Shown: piece by piece, positions 1-10,139 of the stretch
Numbering within the stretch: position 1 is the first letter of the stretch
Layout of the letters: each line of letters opens with the position of its first letter
NCBI GenBank assembly: GCA_036250195.1
Contig: JAVHZZ010000009.1
Coordinates: forward strand, 100,958,771 to 101,022,770
Source: Mixophyes australis
Taxonomy: Eukaryota; Chordata; Amphibia; Anura; Limnodynastidae
DNA length: 64,000 nucleotides
Reading direction: 5' to 3'
Translations under genes and position numbers: made by a program
Notes under the pieces: model-generated
What the model saw: the letters and a program-made list of their open reading frames with translations, nothing else
Databases searched by the model: none
What the model was told of the DNA's origin: nothing

Positions 1-857
1 CAAACTTTGCCTAGGCCTAGGAAAGTCACGTTTGGGAAAGAAATTCTCTCTGAGGCCCACACTTTTATGCTGCAAAACAAAATAATTAATATTAGGGCTA
101 CATTATAACTTGAAGACACTTATATTATTCTGCAGGTGCCTGGGCTTGGCTCCCTGCCTCCTCATGGGATTCTTGGTAGTTTGGAGAAAGGGAATCTACA
201 GGGCTTGGGAAAATGGACATTGGGGAATATTGGATTTCTTTACCCTCCTCCAGGACTTCCTCCTGTGCCTACTCCATGGGCTCCTCATGGGCCTCTTCCT
301 TGGTCTCCTGCTGTCGATTCTTAGGTAGTGGTGGTGGAGGCGTTCTGTTGGAAGAAATATGACAGTTTATTTCTAAAGGTTATCTCTGACTCACACATCA
401 GAAAAAATGAACAAAACAGGATAGCACTCAACTTCCAATGCAATCTTATTATGTACAAAGGTGCCACTTAACCTCTAAAACATGAACAATAATATGAAAG
501 AATTACGTACATCAGGTGCTCTTATATAAACACAAAAAGATGGTGATCCTTATCTTTAAGACAGGATTTAAATGTAGTATAGAACTTAATCTGTTTCAAA
601 GGAAACTTCACTCCATTTTGTGTAACAGACAGACTCACAACACAGAAACCAAAAATATATTGTGTAGTAAATAATTTCTGATCTGGAACACACTCTAAAA
701 CGTCTTTATAAATAAAATCCAATTTCCTGTGAGAAATGTCGGATTACAACTCTACCCGTGACTTTCCACACTTCACTCTAATAGGGTGTATGCTTAAAAG
801 ATTGAAACTTGTTCACCGCCTCACACAAACTCCATTTTACTAGCTTTATCCTCATAC
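1..857. other. Unassigned DNA, no gene recognised
   Basis: No coding region, RNA gene or classified repeat was recognised. Short open frames near 110-330 read a proline/leucine-rich, low-complexity stretch in two overlapping frames, which argues against coding. Confidence 0.5.
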
Positions 858-862
858 TACAG

Positions 863-1955
863 TGTCACAAAATCCAAATCTGCCAGCTTTTGACACGACT
901 CACTCAGGGGTGCGGAGAGTAACGGATAGGTGGTATTCACCAGAGACTCCCGCAAGGAGGTATGGTCTTAGCAGCCCTTATACAGCAGGTCACGGTCCCC
1001 TGAGAGAGTACTGGGCAGAGTGCCAGCAGGAGCCAGAAGAGGAGGAGACAGGTGATGGCTGGACACTAGGAGATAACTCAGGATAATAGCCACTGGAGCA
1101 GCGGTATTTCATTATAGGCAATGGAGTGTAAATGTAGAACTAAAGGTGACATGATGATGGCAACTCAGGAAAATAGCAATAAAGTCACTGGAGAGGTCGT
1201 AGTTCAAAATAGGCAATGGAGAGGAGATATAAAACTATAGCTGACACGATGATGGTAACTCAGGGCAGCGGCAGTAGAATCACTGGAACAGCGGTAGTTC
1301 AATATAGGCAATGGAGAGGAGATATAAAACTATAGCTGACACGATGATGGTAACTCAGGGCAGCGGCAGTAGAATCACTGGAACAGCGGTAGTTAAATAT
1401 AGGCAATGAAGTGGAGATGTAGAACTAAAGCTGACATGATGATGGTAACTCAGGATAATAGAAATAGAGTCACTGGAGCAGCGGTAGTTCAATATAGGCA
1501 ACGGAGTGGAGATGTAGAATAAAGCTGACACAATGATAGTAACTCAGGAGTAGTAATGGAGTCACTGGAACAGCGGTAGTTCACTATAGGCTCTGGCATG
1601 GAGAGATAGATCCATAGCTGCCACAACGGGAGTAACTCAGGAGTGGTAATGGAGTCAATGGAACAGCAGAAGTTCAATATAGACAGAAGTTAGTCAGATC
1701 CTTACAACAGCGGGAGTGAGCACGAAGAACAGGCATCTGACAGGTGAAACCAGGTGGTTTAAATACCCCTCCATGATACTGTGGCCAATGAAAAGCCAGT
1801 GGGAGGTCTGATGAAGAAAGAGCAGATCTGCACATGTGCAGACCCGATGGCAAGATGGGGGCCGCCATCCGAGGATGTGGCCGTAATGCCGGAATCACCG
1901 CCTGCAGGAAGGAGGTAAAGGCGCAGGTCCCCGTTTGTGGGGCCGACATGTGACA
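863..1955 (-). mobile_element. Solo LTR with internal minisatellite
   Basis: The block starts TGTCACAAAATCC and ends CATGTGACA, so read on the minus strand it begins TGTCACATG and ends TTTTGTGACA, the TG...CA ends expected of an LTR. It is flanked by TACAG (858-862) and CACAG (1956-1960), a 5-bp duplication with one mismatch. A TATA-like GGTATTTAAACC lies on the minus strand near 1758-1770. No internal retrotransposon coding follows on either side, so it is best read as a solo LTR of about 1.09 kb. The superfamily cannot be assigned from the LTR alone. A 95-bp tandem array occupies more than half of it. Confidence 0.65.
1070..1685. repeat. 95-bp minisatellite inside the LTR
   Basis: The motif ATAGGCAATGGAG recurs at about 1114, 1209, 1304, 1399, 1494, 1586 and 1679, giving periods of 95, 95, 95, 95, 92 and 93 bp. 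Each unit also carries GGTAACTCAGG and TCACTGGA(A/G)CAGCGGTAGTTCA. The two units around 1209-1398 are almost identical and the outer ones are more diverged, as expected from local expansion in the middle of the array. Confidence 0.9.
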
Positions 1956-2223
1956 CACAGTAACTTCTCCAAAAGACCAGGGATCTTAAAAAAGTAATAA
2001 ACAAAATCTGGTGCATTACCTTTTTGACAAATGATAAAACAAATAAATTGAATAAAAAATGAAGATATAGCATAAAAACATATTAAAGCAGTAGATGGAC
2101 TCGTACCAAACTTATATATGTAAACGGCATATATATGTAGACAGGTCCCTCTCTCCAGCTCTTTCACACACAGATAAAATGAACAGAAACGCGTTTTGAC
2201 TTCTAAATTAAAGTCTTTCTCAA

Positions 2224-2345
2224 AAGCTTTGACCCTTCTGCTTCACGGGAGGTTTCTGTCCTCCCTGAGCTTGCCTTAGGACACCTGCTTTACGGTTTGA
2301 CAGGTGTACCGCCCCAGTCAAACCCCCCACCTGCCTTGCCTGTCC
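2224..2345 (-). pseudogene. 28S rRNA fragment (pseudogene)
   Basis: Read on the minus strand this segment matches my recollection of a highly conserved stretch of vertebrate 28S rRNA: GGTTTGACTGGGGCGGTACA, then ACCTGTCAAAC, GCAGGTGTCCTAAGG, CTCAGGGAGGACAGAAACC and TCCCGTG...GCAGAAGGG. Only about 120 bp of a gene of several kilobases is present, with a few substitutions such as GGTGGGGGG for GGTGGGGAG, so it is not a functional rRNA gene. Outside the match the DNA is AT-rich and unrelated to 28S. It could be a retrotransposed rRNA scrap or part of a 28S-derived SINE. Confidence 0.85.
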
Positions 2346-2949
2346 TTTATTTGTGCAGTAATTTTAGATTGTGGAATGATTTTTTCATTGTTTTATAGTC
2401 TGTTTTAATAAAGGATAAAGCACTATATTATACAATTGGATCCCCCTATATTTTTGTCTTTCACATCTACGAATGGAATATGCTAACAATCAGAATAAGA
2501 TAATAACAGTGTGAACTGAGGCTCCAGTATCCCATTGAATATATCTGTTTTGTATCCACTGATAAATTGTTTATTAGCTCTGTGAATCTTTATGTGCAAG
2601 GGATCATTGCCATACCACTATATCTCTATCTTTATATTCTATATGCTTTCCTTGAGGACAATTAGGTGGAACCCTCATTGATATAGGCATTGGCTGCAGA
2701 TCTTTTTGTGCGCGACTAGATACTACCAAATTTATCTGTATAACATATACAAAATATTTGAAAGCACACAACCACAATGCACATGTATGCAAGCATGTAG
2801 GAACCATAGAAGAACATGTTCATAGCATTAAAAAACAGACAAGCACTAATAATGTCCAGGCTCAGGTGTTAAAGATGTAAAAATTGTCTGAAACACAAAG
2901 TACTTCTGCATGCGCCGATGTTTGAATCAAGCATATCTGCAGAAGAATG

Positions 2950-3180
2950 ACTTTGCCATACATTAACTAGGTGCATCCTACGCATCCCCACCCCATTCCC
3001 TCCCTAAAATCGTAAGCTTACGTAAGTGTCATGAGCTATCGTAACTGTGCTTTGCACTCTAAGTTGAATCAGACACTGCAGCAATCTGTGGCATATGGTG
3101 AGGATCTGGGCATGCACAGAGTAACTGTGCCCATTATACGCAACAAATCGCCAGTTACGCTCCTTAATGAATCAGGTCCT
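2950..3180. mobile_element. MITE-like element ending in AATGAATCAGG
   Basis: The right edge reads CCTTAATGAATCAGGTCCT, the shared terminus of many small elements in this window, and the interior contains the CTGGGCATGCACAGAG motif also seen in the copies near 18.6, 19.1 and 33.9 kb. The left boundary is not sharp. Confidence 0.5.
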
Positions 3181-3221
3181 GTATTTATAAATTCCACATT
3201 TCACATTTTACAGAGCTAATA

Positions 3222-3529
3222 GGGCCTGAAAGTAAAGCAATAAAAGGAGTATCTTTGCACCTTGACAAAACACTTTGTAATTAAAGGGGTGCAAATTAGT
3301 TAATTATTTTGCACATAAGGAAAACACTGGCTGCTTTTTCATGTAAAACACAAATACTTGATAGCTTTATTTGTACACTTACATATGAGGTTGATTTATG
3401 ACATGCCCTACCCCAATTATAAATCTGTCCCCACATTTTAAATTAACCTCCCCCTCTAATGCAGCATGATTTTGCCAAGGTGAAAAGTTGCTCTCTTTTT
3501 TACTTTCCTTTCCTTAATGAATCAGGACC
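3222..3529. mobile_element. MITE, asymmetric GGGCCTG family (copy 1)
   Basis: It starts GGGCCTGAAAGTAAAGC and ends CTTAATGAATCAGGACC. The interior (GGGGTGCAAATTAG, TTTTGCACATAAG, ACAAATACTTGATAGC, TTTGTACACT) is shared with copies at 31,962-32,256 and 61,602-61,920. No open frame; it is non-autonomous. Confidence 0.75.
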
Positions 3530-4364
3530 ATAATTTAGAAACAAAGCTAGGGCAACATTATAGTGGGAATTCTATGTGGAATACTCAAAAAACTAATTTT
3601 AGCATAGAAACATGCATCATTTTGTGCCTAAATATGAAATGAGGAGAATTTTTTGTGAAACAGTTTTGAAAGGTTTGCTTATCTTTACCCCAAACCAATA
3701 TCTTTATAAAAAAAAACAATAAGAAACCAATGTTTTACTTGTGTGGTGCTTATTAGAGAATACTGACAATTCCAACCAATGGAAAAATGAAATAATGTTA
3801 AATGCAATTATGAATATAGTAAAAATCTAAAGAAGCCATTTCTTTAATCTCTCCTGAACAGTGCTACACTTAGTCAGTTGGATATATACAGAGAGCATTT
3901 TAGGGTTGATGAAATAGGAATAGCAATTTTATGCAAAAAGCAATAATATAAAGAGTAGAATCTTGTATTATTTTGAGCAACATTTTCTCTTTATAAACTA
4001 ACAGGTAATTTTTACAGTGAATTTTGCATTTACAAATATACAAAACACTATTCAGCTAACCATCATGCAAGCTGTGTTTTATTTTTCAAGATATAATAAA
4101 CATGTATTACTGGTTTCCTGCTCTACTCGTCAGTGTTTTAATGCATGCATACTGATGTAGAAATGTTTTTTTAATCCTCTTATATTGTGAATTTCAAAAA
4201 CTGCTTTATAAATCAACCACGATCAAGCAATTCTTGCAGCAATGAGGTTAAACTAATCCTTTAATTTGAGGATTATGACTAGAGGAGGACTAAACTAATG
4301 GCACCGCAGAAGCCAGTCAGAATCTGTCAAAAACATAATTTTCTTAGTAATTATTTCCCAAAGA

Positions 4365-4368
<4 letters not shown>
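3530..4368. other. Unassigned AT-rich DNA
   Basis: AT-rich sequence with no open frame, RNA gene or repeat that I recognise. Confidence 0.5.
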
Positions 4369-4415
<47 letters not shown>

Positions 4416-4421
4416 GTATAC

Positions 4422-4458
<37 letters not shown>
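4369..4458. repeat. (TA)n microsatellite
   Basis: A long alternating TA tract interrupted near its middle by TATGTATACATATG-type variants. It gives rise to spurious Ile-Tyr repeat open frames on both strands. Confidence 0.95.
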
Positions 4459-4459
<1 letters not shown>

Positions 4460-4460
<1 letters not shown>

Positions 4461-4870
4461 ACAGCAAGGTACAGTGGATAAACCGGAAGAGTAGTCAAGA
4501 CAGCCAAGTTTCAGAATCAGTAGACAATCAGGTAACACAGGTAAGCTAGAGAGGTGATAATTAATATTCTGGCACCCTAATGGTGCCAGAGTGAGGTTTA
4601 AATACTATGGGAACGGAAGTGGAGGAGAGAGAGTTTCCAATGATCAGACACAGCTAATCATCGGCTAGCATCCCGTTGCTAGGGCAACGGTTGTAGCGCA
4701 CTGAGCATGCGCACGCCGCGGGATCATGTGGACGGAAGAGACAGGTGCACAGAAGGCGACCGTCTCCGGCACCTATGTGGGGTGCGAAGATGGCACCTGA
4801 CAGCTGGATTGTAATTGCTAGTATTACGATCGGCATTAGTTGTAGGCACATAATACATAATGTTACTTAC
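4460..4870 (-). mobile_element. LTR-like fragment, probable minus orientation
   Basis: The GC-richer block has the layout of the LTRs elsewhere in the window: a TTTAAATACT TATA-like site near 4598, then CCCGTTGCTAGGGCAACGG and a CpG-rich stretch with GAGCATGCGCACG. No clean TG...CA ends or target duplication were found, so the assignment rests on resemblance only. Confidence 0.35.
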
Positions 4871-4893
4871 TGGTTTCACCCTGACAAGAGTTT

Positions 4894-4897
<4 letters not shown>

Positions 4898-4947
<50 letters not shown>
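4898..4947. repeat. (TA)n microsatellite
   Basis: Pure alternating TA tract of about 50 bp, 0.4 kb from the previous one. Confidence 0.95.
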
Positions 4948-4949
<2 letters not shown>

Positions 4950-5179
4950 AAATAGAGTGTATCACAAATATAATATTTCTCCAAAAGAAACAAACGAAAT
5001 GGCCTCATACCAAAGATAAAATAATATGCAGCTTATCTGGTGTAGTCACTCCAAAGGTAGATATATGATAAGAGTCCTCTTGTATATATTCTTTCAGACA
5101 TCAGACAATTAGAACTGGAAACTCAGGAAAAAATATTATAGTGTAGTAAGTCTATAATACAATAGCTAGTATCATACTG

Positions 5180-5687
5180 CTACAAATAGATTCAGAGACT
5201 AGGATAAAAGCCCTTCCTGCCGGTTAAAGTCCCTGCTTCAGTGCATACTACCCTGCTGTCTGTGCTACCTGCTTGCCTTTTTGAACCTGAATATTGTTTC
5301 CGACCCTCTGCCTGGATTCTGACCTTGTTCATTGCTTGCGCCCCTTGACCTATTGCCTGATTCTGACACTCCTTATTGCCTGTGACCCTGAACCTTTGCT
5401 TGGATACTGATGCTGCCATATTGTCTGTGACCTGTTTGACCCCTGGCCTGGACCTAGGAGCTACCGTTTACTGGCGACCTACACAAACTTTGCCGGTATC
5501 TTCACTCAACTTCTACGTGTGCACCAGCGCTGCGTTCCCAGGCTATCAGCTCCTACTACTAGAGTACAAGACCTGGGGGCATCAGAGTACCTGTGAGCGC
5601 ATCTAGCTCTATGGGAAAAGCGGTTCCTATAGGTGAAGACCTCTGAAGCGGTTCTAGGAGCTGATACCTGGGGCGTGAGCCATAACA
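5180..5687 (+). mobile_element. LTR fragment, plus strand, same family as the LTR at 59.7 kb
   Basis: It runs from a TATA-like GGATAAAAGCCC near 5200, through repeated TGACC/CCTG pyrimidine-rich sequence, to TATGGGAAAAGCGGTTCCTA and an end at GTGAGCCATAACA. The solo LTR at 59,702-60,386 read on the minus strand has the same order: a TATAAGGCAGGGAGGGCT site, then CTATGGGAAAGGCGGC and the end GCTAGCCATAACA. The 5' end was not found and no target duplication is visible. The frame at 5506-5991 on the minus strand is chance in this LTR and real only over the L1 part that follows. Confidence 0.65.
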
Positions 5688-6018
5688 GGATGACATTCAT
5701 TTTTATCATGTTTATTCTACCAAACCAAGAGATGTAGAGGGGATCCCCTTTGATTAAGTCCCTTTTGATTGTGTCTAAAAGTGGGATATAGTTAGTTTGA
5801 AAAAGTGTGTTGTATTCGTTGGTGATTAGTATCCCTAGGTAACGTAGAGATTTGGGAGGCCATTGAAATGTGAATTTATTCTCGAGCATCGAGTATATTG
5901 CATCCAATCCCTGTAGGGCAAGGGCTTCCGATTTAGGGTTATTGATTTTATAATTTGAGACTGAGCCATATTCCGCCAGCTCCTTAAGCAAGTTGGGAAG
6001 TGAGATTATGAGGTTATG
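5688..6018 (-). pseudogene. Tx1-type L1 reverse-transcriptase fragment
   Basis: The minus-strand frame reads LLKELAEYG, then YKINNPKSEALAL, FQWPPKSLRYLGI, and finally WFGRINMIKMN. These are in the order and spacing of the region after the catalytic core of the RT domain of L1/Tx1-type LINEs (KIN..KSE, W..SL.YLGI, W.GRIN..KMN). About 110 residues remain of a protein that is normally around 1,200. The frame stays open but breaks off exactly where the LTR ends at 5687. It has no start or stop of its own and is a dead scrap. Confidence 0.8.
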
Positions 6019-6412
6019 TCCGCCATTTTAAGCAACCAGGGAGAGCCCAGCGAATAAAGCAATTTTTAATGTATAAAGGTAAAAAAAAATTTTACAAGCC
6101 AACTCATTTATATGCATATCTATATATGCATATGTATATGCATATCTGCAAAGTGGTAAGTTAACCCTTACCACTTTAGGCCAGAATCTCCCGCAGTTTA
6201 GTAAATATACCCCCTTATGTCTTTCCCTAAAGAGTTCAAGATTGTAAGGTACAAGTTACTGATTTCATACCATAGGCTTTTATTCTACAAACAAATCTCT
6301 GCAGGCAGATTTTCACAGACTTTGGCTTATCTTACTCATCTTACTCCCATGGATTCTCAAGTTGGTATATATATGTACATTTGGATTTTTAGCTGCAATT
6401 GTTATTTTCTAT

Positions 6413-6456
<44 letters not shown>

Positions 6457-6780
6457 CCTTTATTCTAAATTACCTTCTCACTATCCAGCAATTCAGTGTA
6501 TGTTTTAATCTTGTCTGTATTGCTTTTCAATACTCTTAGCTAATAGGAGAGGTTAAAATAGCATGCATTTTATTTTTGTATAAAGCTGTTCAGACAAATG
6601 ATTGCCATAGCTCTAGGGCTGTGGTAATTGTAAATGTATGCTTTATGTGTGTGGAAAAAGTTTTATTATACAGGAAATGCCCCTGCAGCCATGTTTTTTC
6701 CATTACGACTGCAGCTAGTATAAACACACTTCTGGAGCTCTCCATAATACAGTGAGAATTTACACACAGACCACTTTACA
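6019..6780. other. Unassigned DNA with (GA)n tract; possible left LTR at its end
   Basis: Contains a short hairpin (AAAGTGGTAAG at 6150-6160 pairing with 6167-6177) and a pure GA tract at about 6412-6454. The last part, up to 6780, directly precedes a retroelement primer-binding site and may be a decayed left LTR ending in ACA; its start could not be placed. Confidence 0.4.
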
Positions 6781-6799
6781 TGGTGTCAGAAGTCTGACT
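6781..6799 (+). other. Probable retroelement primer-binding site
   Basis: TGGTGTCAGAAGT follows a sequence ending in ...TTTACA. A TGG directly after an LTR end is the usual start of a tRNA-complementary primer-binding site. The gag-like and pol-like remnants downstream lie on the same strand and in the expected order. Confidence 0.55.
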
Positions 6800-6826
6800 G
6801 TAATGGCACAAGGTCTCCGATGCATC

Positions 6827-6985
6827 GATCCTCTGGTTTTTAACAATGCCATTGCGGACACATGGCTCAGATTTAAGAAGGAACGGTGCATATACTGATG
6901 TGCTGGGATCTCAGACAAATCGAAAAAGGCACAGGCATATACTCTACTTAACTAAGCTGGTGCTGACATATACTATTTTGAGGGG
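6827..6985 (+). pseudogene. Ty3/gypsy-like gag remnant
   Basis: One frame reads a short tract with NAIADTWLRFKKERCIY, then a stop, then CAGISDKSKKAQAYTLL, a stop and AGADIYYF. The pattern W..FK..., followed by a 'gl..ks...q...LL...G...iy' stretch, is that of Gag proteins of vertebrate and nematode K02A2.6-type gypsy elements. Two in-frame stops show that it is dead. It lies between the primer-binding site and the RT remnant, as expected. Confidence 0.6.
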
Positions 6986-7139
6986 ATGGGTCAGGAAGAT
7001 CCAAACACACTAGGGTAGAATCTCTTGTAGATTGACACCCCACTGAGGTCCACTCTGGGAAGGTGCTTTGTCTCTTGGAGGTTTTGCAGAGCGTTTCTAC
7101 CACAATATGTGCTCTCAGAAGTATGCCTTTGGCCATGAA

Positions 7140-7590
7140 GGATAAAGTGCAATTAAAAGCATGACAGCATTGGGCATCATTGCTGCAGTGGTAGAAGCCA
7201 CCCAATGGGTGTCTGCTATGGTTTCTGCAGTAAAAATAGATGGCTTGATACACATCTGCATTGACAGTGTATATCTGAACAAAGCTCTGATGAGGCTGCA
7301 TCATCCCTTCAGGACTGTGGAGCATGTCATAGCTGACATGCCAAATGCATAGATATTTACCCGTCTGGATGCCAAATGTGGATTTTGGCAAATCACATTT
7401 GGCAAGGAATCATCAATGCTCACTACATTCATGACACCTGTGGGCAGGTATGCCTCCCTCCAAATGCCCTATGGCATGTGCACTGACAGTGAAATATTCC
7501 AACATTGTATGGAGCATCTTTTTGAGGGATATTCTTGTAAGATCATTATAGATAACATCCTTGTTTCGGACGCACCTTAGAAAACAACAT
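7140..7590 (+). pseudogene. Ty3/gypsy-like reverse-transcriptase remnant
   Basis: The plus strand reads TQWVSAMVSAVKIDG, then ICIDSVYLNKALMR, as in the fingers region of gypsy RTs. After a stop and frame change come FTRLDAKCGFWQ (motif A, with its Asp), TTFMTPVGRYASLQMPYG, and finally IIIDNILVSD at the position of the catalytic Y/V-x-D-D box. The second Asp of that box is Asn here. Together with the stop after MPNA near 7350, this shows the enzyme is inactive. The normal role is to copy the element's RNA into DNA. Confidence 0.8.
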
Positions 7591-7959
7591 GAACCTCCGC
7601 AAGGTCCTCCAAAGAATCTATGAAATCAGAATGCTTTTAAAGCCTGAAATGATCTCACTCATTTCAGAGTGAGTAAGCTCCCACATGTTGGTATTCTTCT
7701 ATCTTCAGACGGTGTTGTAACCTGATCTTGCCACAACACAAGATATCTAACACATAACTGCCCCCACTGTTAAGCTGAATTTGCAGTGTTTTTTGTGTAT
7801 GACCAAAATTTTTGCCTCCCTGCTCAACCAGCTTTTGCACAACAACGTTAAATGGTGTTGTTTAGACAGCCTTGTTGCTGCTACTTATGCCTCAAGGTTA
7901 TGCCCACTTCTACTCTGTTTCTTTCTCCATTTTTTTATGTGTTTTTGTTGTTATCTCTG

Positions 7960-8055
7960 CCAATGCCTTCCAGCGTCGTCTTGAAACTGAGTCGCGTTAT
8001 GCTCAGATTGAAAAGGAACTGTTGGCTCTAGTATTTGCTTTACAAATAATTTAAG
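7960..8055 (+). pseudogene. Ty3/gypsy-like RNase H remnant
   Basis: The frame reads FQRRLETESRYAQIEKELLA followed by LVFALQ and a stop. It matches the 'E.rYaqiEkEllAivfa' signature that follows the RT domain in gypsy Pol proteins. Only about 30 residues are readable. The protein between this and the RT remnant has decayed. Confidence 0.7.
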
Positions 8056-8454
8056 AGTTTATCTATTGACATCCAGTGTTGATTGAGATAAGCCAACAAG
8101 CCCTGAATACTATACTCTGCAAACCCATGCATACTGCCTCAGCACAAATTCAGCATTTCATGCTCCAGCTCCAAAGATACCAAGTGGAAAGTATGTGTAG
8201 CTGATGCCTTATTACATCCACACCTCTCGGACAGATGCTCCTGATGCTGATGGTGACCTTGATGTTATGGAGTTTGATGTCCTCACCTCCACGTGCATGG
8301 AGGAGCTTCACAAAGCGACGCACAGGGATTATCTCTGTCAACAGTTGGCCTTCCTCCTACAAGGTCGTGTCCTCAAGTCTTTCTTCACCTTCCATGCTCA
8401 ATGAACCCTTTCAGATGGCATCCTCCTGGGTGCTAAGCATTTTGTGATACCCTA

Positions 8455-9116
8455 TGCCCTTCAAGGTTTCTATGCTCAGCAGACCCACCATATATCAGGC
8501 TAAAGTTGCCCTATTTTGTCCCTCTTTTGCTGCTGACATTAAACAGCTTTTTTCTGCTTGTGCATCCTGCAATGTTTTACAGGCCCATCATGGCAAGGAG
8601 CCACTCACTCTCTATGAGACTCCTGACCTCCCATGGTCTATCGTTGATGCATATTTGTTTGAATGGAGGGGAAAAGAGCACTTGGTTTTAGTGGATTCAT
8701 ATTCCAGTTGGTTTCCAGATAGCTTCCAAACTGACAAGTACCACAGTTATCAACAAAATAAGAATTCACTTTTCTGCACATGGCATACCACGTAAGCTAC
8801 TTACTGACAATGCCATGCAGTTCATGGGTGGTGAGTTCCAGACTTTCAACAATGAATGGGACATCTCATATGTCACCAGCAGTGCTCATTACCCAAAGTC
8901 CAACGGAGTAGCACAAAGGGCAGTACGTTCTGCGAAGCACTTGTTAAACAATTGTTATAGAGATGGTTCTGATGTTTCTTTGGTGCTCCTTAATTTCAGA
9001 AATACTTTGAGAGATGAACTCCCCTCTCCTGCTCAACACCTTCTGTCCAGGCGCACCCACACCATCATTCCCACCACCAAGTTCAAACTTAGACCACAAG
9101 TTGAGAACAACATGTG
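8455..9116 (+). pseudogene. Ty3/gypsy-like integrase remnant
   Basis: Two plus-strand frames (8454-8795 and 8815-9117) cover the integrase. The first has a CASC pair from the HHCC zinc region, then WSIVDAYLF (first catalytic Asp) and HLVLVDSYSSWF. The second begins in the LTDNAMQF region (second Asp, near 8805) and reads SAHYPKSNGVAQRAVRSAK. In active integrases the third catalytic residue is the Glu in 'NG.AER.V'; here it is Gln. A stop separates the frames at about 8796. Frame 2 ends at 9115 near LRPQVENNM. The order gag-RT-RNase H-integrase fits Ty3/gypsy rather than Ty1/copia. Confidence 0.8.
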
Positions 9117-9631
9117 AGATGCTCTACAGAAATCCAGGTTGTGGCACAAAGCCACTCATGATAAAACATTCCATTGTTTACAACTGTTGTTCCATGAGCA
9201 GACCATCCACACCCAGAGCCCTATGCAGGGATTTTCCAACAGGCCTAACAGCTGTGTGGTGCAATCTGACAATTCTTTGTATGAGTAAACAGCATAGACA
9301 GCGGCCACACTGGCACCTTGTGATAAAAGAGCAGAACAGGGGGCCCCAAGAGGGTGGACCTGTATTGCTAGGTCTGCTCTTTAATTTTTTTGACGCCTGC
9401 CATTTTGTTGCTGATCTTTCATAGTAAATATGGAACTGATTTGAAAAGCAAATTTAAGTGTTTTTTTGTTTATTTTTTTTTTCCTGAAAGTGTGATCAAT
9501 TATGCTTTTGACAAATTTCTGAGAAATAGGCTGCATACGAGATTTTATTTTATGGGGGAATAAGTTTCTTTTTCCCAGACCCACTATCATAAAATAAGGG
9601 TCTTAATAGCAGGAATCCAAGTGGGTCCAGA
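9117..9631. other. Gap between gypsy remnant and hAT element
   Basis: Probably the decayed pol end and any right LTR. A purine-rich run with GAACAGGGGGCCCC at about 9334-9347 might be a polypurine tract, but no right LTR matching the sequence before 6781 could be recognised. Confidence 0.35.
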
Positions 9632-10139
9632 CTCTAGATTAGAGATGCTCACTGACCCCCGTGTTTTGGTTTTGGTTTTGGATCTGAATTACCGTCGTGT
9701 TTTGGTTTTGGTTTTGATTGATTTTGTTTTGCAATTTGTTAAAAAAATAAAAAAAAATTGGCCTATAATAACATAATTTAGGTATTATTTTGTACCTACA
9801 TTATTATTAACCTTACTAACACTAATTTCCAGTCATTTCCATTCAATTTTGACCACCTCCTAGGTCACAATATGATTTTCATACACTTTCAAAGAAAAAT
9901 TGCTGCAGTTCTTGCCAGTGATAACAAAAAGGCCATTGTCATGCCTGGGCATAAGACCAAAAATCCACCTCTTAAGTGTGGAATTATTTTTACGCAACTC
10001 CTGACAACAGTTGTCTAGCCATTTGTAGCGTTTTTAAAGCCACACTCAGTAGAGGTAGGGACCTTAACCATCTGGGATCCTCATCCATGTTACGTAATTT
10101 TTAAGTGAGTTCTTGGAAAGCTGTTGGTAAAATCAGAAA

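Noticed and set aside
862..1086. 74-residue frame beginning with GTG
   Set aside because: It lies in a solo LTR on the wrong strand for that LTR and ends in the minisatellite; no motif.
4745..5068. Overlapping 107- and 94-residue frames with Ile-Tyr repeats
   Set aside because: They are created by the (TA)n microsatellite, which is open in several frames on both strands.
5506..5687. Arg/Ser/Ala-rich C-terminal half of the 161-residue minus-strand frame
   Set aside because: Only the part above 5687 is L1; this half is the LTR read by chance in the same frame.
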